Shown here piece after piece: positions 6,930 to 10,321 of a DNA stretch of 10,321 nt; position 1 is the first letter of the stretch; each line of letters opens with the position of its first letter. The position numbers were made by a program, and so were the translations under genes. Under the pieces are notes generated by a model. The model had not been told where the DNA came from. It saw nothing but the letters and a program-made list of their open reading frames with translations, and searched no databases. The stretch spans positions 1 to 10,321 of the forward strand of contig JACCYK010000613.1 in assembly GCA_013696525.1 (NCBI GenBank). The letters are read 5' to 3'. Source of the stretch: Chloroflexia bacterium (lineage in GTDB: Bacteria; Chloroflexota; Chloroflexia; Thermomicrobiales; UBA6265).

Positions 6930-7703
6930 TCAGATCGTCTGGTTGGCGATGGCGACGTGAAGCCGGGTGTAGCGTTCCAGGTTGGCCCGCTGCCGCTCGG
7001 TCAGCACTTCACAGACCCAGCCCCAGTGGAGGGAGACCCAATCGCCCGGCTGGGCGAAATCGGCGAAGCCCTGGCCGTCGATCTGGCGCAGCACCCGCTC
7101 CGGCCGGGCCGGGTCGAGCACCAGCTTGCCGCCGCGCAGCACCAGGGGCGGCCGCTCGACCGCCAACTGGCCACCGTCGATGGTGACAACCTGGCCCCAA
7201 CTGATCCGGCAGTTATCGAGCGTGGCCAGCACGTCGCCATCGAGCCGGGCCACGTTCCGCCAAACATCGAAGACGTGGAACCCGTGGTGCGGCCGCGCCC
7301 CGGCCGGCGCCTTGGCGGCGACCAGCTCCAGCAACCGGGGCGAGAGCTGTTTGGCGAACCGGTCCCGCAGCGATCCATAGAGATCGCCGACTTCCACCCG
7401 CTCCAGCAGCTCGTTGCCGATCCAGTAGGCCTCGACCACGCGCTCGTCGAATGGGTCGCGGATGCCGTTGCCGCGAGCGATCAGGCTCAGGTAGGGCATC
7501 GCCCCGGTGAACTTGCGGAGCATCGTGTCGAGCGGCGGCTCGCGGACCGCCGCCAGCGCGTAGTCGAAGATCTGACGGTTGTCGTCTCCCCCGCAGTAGT
7601 GCAGGTGATTCGGCATGAAGGCGTACCGGATAAACCGGCTGGTGCCGGCCACGGCGCTAGGCAATACCGGCAAGTTGGTCGTAACATTGGCGACGTCAAG
7701 CAT
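6930..7703 (-). CDS. DUF6390-type protein of hydrogenase clusters, with a HypC-like C-terminal third
   Basis: This 257-residue protein resembles, from memory of the family, the DUF6390 proteins found beside hypABC in actinobacterial-type [NiFe]-hydrogenase clusters; its biochemical role is not established. Visible blocks are RFIRYAFMPNHLHYCGGDD (23-41), RVVEAYWIGNELL (88-100) and a histidine-rich PHHGFHVFDVW (138-148). Residues 165-245 parallel HypC: a cysteine followed by RISWGQVVTIDG, then GDWVSLHWGWVCEVL (220-234) and a helix, matching the HypC pattern of Cys, P-G-x-V-V, GDYVLVHVGFA and helix. Cys165 and His226 would take the places of HypC Cys2 and its conserved His. The ATG at 7703 is preferred because the AAGGAGG site lies 9 bases before it; it overlaps hypC by 8 bases. 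I infer a role in iron-ligand delivery or assembly quality control. Confidence 0.8.
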   Translation of the reverse strand: MLDVANVTTNLPVLPSAVAGTSRFIRYAFMPNHLHYCGGDDNRQIFDYALAAVREPPLDTMLRKFTGAMPYLSLIARGNGIRDPFDERVVEAYWIGNELLERVEVGDLYGSLRDRFAKQLSPRLLELVAAKAPAGARPHHGFHVFDVWRNVARLDGDVLATLDNCRISWGQVVTIDGGQLAVERPPLVLRGGKLVLDPARPERVLRQIDGQGFADFAQPGDWVSLHWGWVCEVLTERQRANLERYTRLHVAIANQTI

Positions 7704-7941
7704 GCGCGGCATCCTCCTTCGACCAGAGCTCGGTCAGCTCGGTAAAGAATTCCAGCATCTGGGCGACCTGTTCCGGCGCGATTACCTCAATGATGAGGCC
7801 GCGATCGAGGAGCACGTACTCGCCGACCGTGACATCGGGTTGGAGTCCGGCATTGACGCGCACCTCCTCACCCTCGAGCAAGCGCACGTTGGCCAGGCCG
7901 CCCTCGATCGACTGAACCGTGGCAATTAATGGGAGGCACAT
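7696..7941 (-). CDS. hypC: HypC/HupF-family hydrogenase maturation chaperone, divergent
   Basis: HypC carries the Fe(CN)2CO unit with HypD and delivers it to the hydrogenase large-subunit precursor in the cytoplasm. This 81-residue protein starts MCLPLIATV, keeping the essential Cys2, and continues as a small beta barrel (SIEGGLANVRLLEGEEVRV) with a C-terminal helix (PEQVAQMLEFFTELTEL). It departs from the family: the usual PG after the first strand is absent, and the usual VLVH(V)GFA reads VLLDRGLII, with Asp46 where the conserved His is expected. The start at 7941 has AGGAG 7-11 bases upstream. The longer frame back to 8118 is antisense-like and rejected. It begins 19 bases after hypB and overlaps the DUF6390-type gene, whose C-terminus has a HypC-like segment with the His retained. 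Confidence 0.85.
   Translation of the reverse strand: MCLPLIATVQSIEGGLANVRLLEGEEVRVNAGLQPDVTVGEYVLLDRGLIIEVIAPEQVAQMLEFFTELTELWSKEDAAHA
7713..7719 (-). promoter_or_regulatory. Ribosome binding site deciding the DUF6390-type start
   Basis: AAGGAGG (7719-7713) lies inside the 3' end of hypC. It touches the first in-frame ATG at 7712 with no spacer, too close to work, but stands 9 bases before the ATG at 7703. The latter is therefore the likely start, and the annotated protein is three residues shorter than the longest frame. Confidence 0.7.
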
Positions 7942-7960
7942 GGCGGCTCCTCTTCCCTTG

Positions 7961-8662
7961 TCATGCGACCTCCGTGGTCGCCGCCGCGCCGCCAAGGGCG
8001 GCCCGTTGCGCCAGCAGCCAGGCGGCCCACTCGGCGATACCGGCCCCGGTTCGACAGGAAACCTCGAACACCGGCACCCCTGGATTGAGGGCGCGCACCG
8101 ATTCGAGAAAGAATTCACGGTTGAAATCGACGTGATCGATGAGGTCGATCTTGTTGAGGACGATCACGTCGCTGACGGCGAACATCTCGGGGTACTTGAC
8201 CGGCTTGTCGTCCCCCTCGGCGGCGCCAACCAGGCAGAGCTTGAGATGCTCGCCCAGCGCCCAGTGCGTCGGGCAGACGAGATTACCCACGTTTTCCAGA
8301 AGCAGCAGGTCGAGCTGGCTCAAGTCCAACTCGGTCAGGGCGCGATCGACCATGTTCGCTTCCAGATGGCAGTTGCCGCCGGTATTGATCTGGACCGCGT
8401 CGCGGGCGCCCGCCGCCAGCACCCGCTCGGTGTCAACGCTGCCGGCGATGTCTCCTTCAATGACGCCAACCCGGGCCTGATCGCGCAGGGCTTCCAGGGT
8501 GCGCACGATGAGGCTGGTCTTCCCCGCCCCCGGTGCGGCCATGACGTTGATGGTCAGCACGCCGGCCTCCGCCAGCCGCCGCTGGTTGCGGCCGGCGGCG
8601 AGATCATTGTTGATGAGCAGACTCTCGACAATGTTGACGATCTTGACGGTCGGCCCGCTCAT
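7961..8662 (-). CDS. hypB: HypB, GTPase and nickel chaperone for [NiFe]-hydrogenase maturation
   Basis: HypB is a SIMIBI-class GTPase that, with HypA, inserts nickel into the hydrogenase large subunit. In 233 residues all core motifs are present: P-loop APGAGKTS (43-50), EGDIAGSVDTER (69-80), metal-site NTGGNCHLEA (93-102, Cys98-His99), ENVGNLVCP (123-131, Cys130) and guanine-specificity NKID (170-173). Cys98, His99 and Cys130 correspond to the conserved inter-subunit nickel/zinc site. The N-terminus has neither a His-rich nickel-storage stretch nor the CxxCGC site of the E. coli protein, so it is the short form. The ATG at 8662 overlaps the hypA stop (ATGA) and has GGAGG 7 bases upstream. 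Confidence 0.97.
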   Translation of the reverse strand: MSGPTVKIVNIVESLLINNDLAAGRNQRRLAEAGVLTINVMAAPGAGKTSLIVRTLEALRDQARVGVIEGDIAGSVDTERVLAAGARDAVQINTGGNCHLEANMVDRALTELDLSQLDLLLLENVGNLVCPTHWALGEHLKLCLVGAAEGDDKPVKYPEMFAVSDVIVLNKIDLIDHVDFNREFFLESVRALNPGVPVFEVSCRTGAGIAEWAAWLLAQRAALGGAAATTEVA

Positions 8663-9003
8663 GTGACGACCTCCAAACTCTCGATCAGCAGCTCGGTGCC
8701 GTCGTCGGTGACCTGTCCCACGGTGTCGCAGCGCGGACAGCGAAAATCGGCCCCGGTCGGGTGGAAATCAGTGTCGCACGGCGGGCAATGGCACCGCATC
8801 AGCGTCCGCCGCAGGTTGAGCAGCGCCCCTTCCGCCCGCGTGCCGGGGGTCAGCATCTCGAAATAGAACAGAAGCGAGTCATCGACGAAGCTGGATCGCT
8901 CTCCCACGACCAGGTTGATCGCGATCACCTTCGTCGCGCCCAGGCGCTCGGCATGGCCCTCCACCCGTTCCAGCATATAGGCCATGACGGACAATTCATG
9001 CAC
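8659..9003 (-). CDS. hypA: HypA, nickel chaperone for hydrogenase maturation
   Basis: HypA binds Ni at its N-terminus and Zn through a cysteine loop, and passes nickel to the hydrogenase large subunit with HypB. The 114-residue protein starts at a GTG (9003), giving the family N-terminus (M)HELSVM with nickel-binding His2; no ATG would provide it, and the longer frame back to 9081 adds Cys/Arg-rich antisense sequence. The zinc site is CPPC (Cys73, Cys76) and CPRC (Cys89, Cys92), with an extra Cys71. It lies 13 bases after the stop of the tiny membrane protein gene and overlaps hypB by 4 bases. The ribosome site is weak (CGGGAG, about 6 bases upstream), so reinitiation from the upstream gene probably helps. 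Confidence 0.96.
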   Translation of the reverse strand: MHELSVMAYMLERVEGHAERLGATKVIAINLVVGERSSFVDDSLLFYFEMLTPGTRAEGALLNLRRTLMRCHCPPCDTDFHPTGADFRCPRCDTVGQVTDDGTELLIESLEVVT

Positions 9004-9016
9004 GGGCGGCTCCCGG

Positions 9017-9130
9017 TTACATCTCTCGCATCTTGAGGTAGCGCAAAATGTCGGGGAACGACATGGCGACGAGGGCGGCAACGAGCGCCAAGACGAGCAT
9101 GAGCGTAATCCCGAGGGTGCGCAGAATCAT
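9017..9130 (-). CDS. 37-residue single-span membrane protein between the maturation protease and hypA
   Basis: This tiny protein starts MILRTLGITLMLVLALVAAL, has one hydrophobic span (about 5-24), and ends FPDILRYLKMREM, an amphipathic basic tail. It resembles the DUF6893-type small proteins I recall from actinobacterial hydrogenase clusters, which share a P-D-(I/L)-x-R-Y-x-(K/R)-(I/M)-x-x-M ending; no function is established for them. The gene is well supported: ATGA overlap with the protease stop, a strong AGGAGG site 6 bases before the ATG, and hypA 13 bases downstream. A single span with a cytoplasmic basic tail would suit a membrane anchor or docking factor for the hydrogenase or its assembly complex, which is inference. 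Confidence 0.8.
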   Translation of the reverse strand: MILRTLGITLMLVLALVAALVAMSFPDILRYLKMREM

Positions 9131-9684
9131 CGTCGTTCCTCCTGGTTTCCCGTGTCGGTTCTGTGACCGCCGCCGACGCCGGCAGCGACCATTTCCACCG
9201 CGAGCTCAACCGCGATCAGCTCCCGCACTACCTTGACCGCCTCATCCACGGCGCCGGCCACCGGGTCACTCAACCCGATCCCCTCCGCCACGGTTGCCGG
9301 CTCGCAGCCGACGATGAGGACCCGTTTGATCTCACCGCCAAGCGCCTTCACCATCGCGAAGACCGCCGCCGGATCCAAACTATGGGCGTCGACCGCCGGT
9401 GACGGCGCCCCATTGGCCGCCACCGGCGCGGCGCCGTCGAGGTCGGGCTCGATGACGTAGACGGTGCCCGGGGCGCTGCCGCGCGGGGTGGCGTCAATGA
9501 GGATGAAGGAATCGTACCCATTGAGCAACTCGTAGGCGAGATGGACGCCGCGGATGCCAAAATCGGCCACCCGGACTGGCCCTGGAAACGCGTCGGCCAG
9601 CAGCCGTTGCGCCACCGCGACGCCGAAGCCATCGTCACCGAGGAAGATGTTGCCGACGCCGGCGACAAGCAAGCGAGGCGTCAT
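9127..9684 (-). CDS. Hydrogenase maturation endopeptidase, HyaD/HybD/HupD family
   Basis: After nickel insertion, this family clips the C-terminal tail from the hydrogenase large subunit. The 185-residue protein has the signature GVGNIFLGDDGFGVAVAQ (9-26), an ILIDATPRG strand (61-69) and DAHSLDP (99-105). Asp18, Asp64 and His101 align with the nickel-sensing ligands Glu16, Asp62 and His93 of E. coli HybD, with Asp in place of Glu as is common in the family. The C-terminal 20 residues are polar and probably disordered. The ATG at 9684 overlaps the upstream stop (ATGA) and has GGAGG 7 bases before it. These proteases are usually dedicated to one hydrogenase, so the large-subunit gene is probably just upstream, outside the window. 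Confidence 0.95.
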   Translation of the reverse strand: MTPRLLVAGVGNIFLGDDGFGVAVAQRLLADAFPGPVRVADFGIRGVHLAYELLNGYDSFILIDATPRGSAPGTVYVIEPDLDGAAPVAANGAPSPAVDAHSLDPAAVFAMVKALGGEIKRVLIVGCEPATVAEGIGLSDPVAGAVDEAVKVVRELIAVELAVEMVAAGVGGGHRTDTGNQEERR

Positions 9685-10321
9685 GGAGCGTCCTCCAACG
9701 GTTCCACCTCATCCGGCGAGAAATACCGGAAGCGGCCGTACGCTTGGTGCAGGTCGGCGGCGGGATCGTCCGCCAGCGTCACCGCGAGGTAGGTATGGTC
9801 GTCAACGTCAGTGAGGACCGCCTCAACCCGGGCGATCTTGCCGTAGAGAAACATGTCCTGGGCATCGGCCCGCCGGGTCCCGGGCTGGAGCCGGACCCGG
9901 CTGCCCTTCGCCACGGCGATGCCGGCAATCGTCACGCTGTCCGTCTCCGGCGAAACCGACGGATCGGCGCCCGGATCCCACCAGGGGACGGTCTCCGGCG
10001 CCGCCGTGCCCGTTACCTCGTTGAGGTAGCGGATCGAGCCGTGGAGCCGGTCCAGCATCTCTTGTGGCATCAGGTCCACCCGGTCGATGATCGCCGCCGC
10101 CCGCTGGTCGGTAGCGCGGGCTTGTCGCTTCTCGTCATCGGTCAGCGTCATCGTTCGCAGGGTCAGGATCTCGTCGATCTCGGTCGCGTCGAAGAGGTCG
10201 CCCGCGCTCTCCGCCGCGATGACGGGATAATCGTAGAGGATGATTGGTGACGAGAGCATCAGATCTCGCTGACCAGCATCGCCCACCAGGACCGGCCAGG
10301 TGTGCAGGTTGTCGCAGGCGG
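9681..10321 (-). CDS. Uncharacterised conserved hydrogenase-cluster protein, 5' end missing
   Basis: The frame is open to the right edge, so the true start lies outside; 213 residues are visible. The first visible residues (NLHTWPVLVG) already read as folded protein and continue without a break into SSPIILYDYP, DLFDATEIDEILTLRTMTL, RATDQRAAAIIDRVD and MLDRLHGSIRYLNE. The C-terminal half holds beta-rich sequence (KGSRVRLQPGTRRADAQDMF, then AVLTDVDDHTYLAVTLADDP) and ends FRYFSPDEVEPLED. I know of no assigned function; similar proteins occur, as I recall, in actinobacterial-type [NiFe]-hydrogenase operons. It overlaps the maturation protease by four bases (ATGA), which ties it to the hydrogenase. 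A role in assembly or electron transfer is possible, but no metal-binding motif is visible. Confidence 0.75.
   Translation of the reverse strand, partial: ACDNLHTWPVLVGDAGQRDLMLSSPIILYDYPVIAAESAGDLFDATEIDEILTLRTMTLTDDEKRQARATDQRAAAIIDRVDLMPQEMLDRLHGSIRYLNEVTGTAAPETVPWWDPGADPSVSPETDSVTIAGIAVAKGSRVRLQPGTRRADAQDMFLYGKIARVEAVLTDVDDHTYLAVTLADDPAADLHQAYGRFRYFSPDEVEPLEDAP

Noticed and set aside
7710..7712. First ATG of the DUF6390-type frame as the start
   Set aside because: The ribosome site abuts it with no spacer; the ATG at 7703 is correctly spaced.
7942..8118. Upstream extension of hypC to an ATG at 8118
   Set aside because: It would overlap hypB in another frame and bury the essential MC N-terminus; the ATG at 7941 has a good ribosome site.
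10257..10261. TGATG, looking like a coupled stop/start for the unassigned hydrogenase-cluster gene
   Set aside because: The frame ending at this TGA is not protein-like, whereas the gene's own frame continues with good protein sequence (NLHTWPVLVG) to the window edge, so the gene is 5'-truncated by the window instead of starting here.

Overview
The window is high-GC bacterial DNA. It is almost entirely coded on the minus strand, so the genes are best read from the right edge to the left. The gene content (a [NiFe]-hydrogenase maturation cluster with DUF6390-like and tiny membrane proteins of the actinobacterial/high-affinity type, a peptide/nickel-class ABC importer, a secreted M13 metallopeptidase and an enolase-superfamily enzyme) suggests a Chloroflexota organism of the Thermomicrobia type. 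An actinobacterium or other high-GC Terrabacteria lineage cannot be excluded. This placement is inference from protein style and base composition, not a database match.

Right part (10321 to 6930, minus strand): the tail of a hydrogenase gene cluster. In order of transcription it holds an uncharacterised conserved protein cut by the window edge, a HyaD/HybD-type maturation endopeptidase, a 37-residue single-span membrane protein, hypA (GTG start), hypB, a divergent hypC, and a DUF6390-type protein. Genes overlap by 4-8 bases or are separated by fewer than 20 bases, which points to one translationally coupled operon. The hydrogenase structural genes, hypD, hypE and hypF are not here; at least the structural genes probably lie just beyond the right edge. 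The C-terminal third of the DUF6390 protein looks like an embedded HypC fold.

Middle part (6911 to 3430, minus strand): a solute-binding protein and two permeases of the dipeptide/oligopeptide/nickel ABC family. They follow the DUF6390 gene after 18 bases with no visible promoter or terminator, so they appear to belong to the hydrogenase transcript. This makes nickel supply for the enzyme the most economical hypothesis. No ATPase genes are present locally.

Left-middle (3433 to 1303, minus strand): a near-consensus promoter whose -35 box contains the stop codon of the last permease gene drives an M13 (neprilysin-type) peptidase gene. That gene has an in-frame amber codon after residue 205, at a site where a tyrosine is expected. 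It also appears to have lost its normal stop codon, so the frame runs 88 codons further. All catalytic motifs downstream of the amber codon are intact, suggesting recent inactivation, unusual decoding or a sequence error.

Left end: a small two-span membrane protein is encoded on the plus strand (847-1206), convergent with the peptidase. A 643-base stretch without a convincing gene follows. At the very edge is the N-terminus of an enolase-superfamily (mandelate racemase/muconate lactonizing) enzyme on the minus strand, whose start carries a 9-base in-frame tandem repeat.
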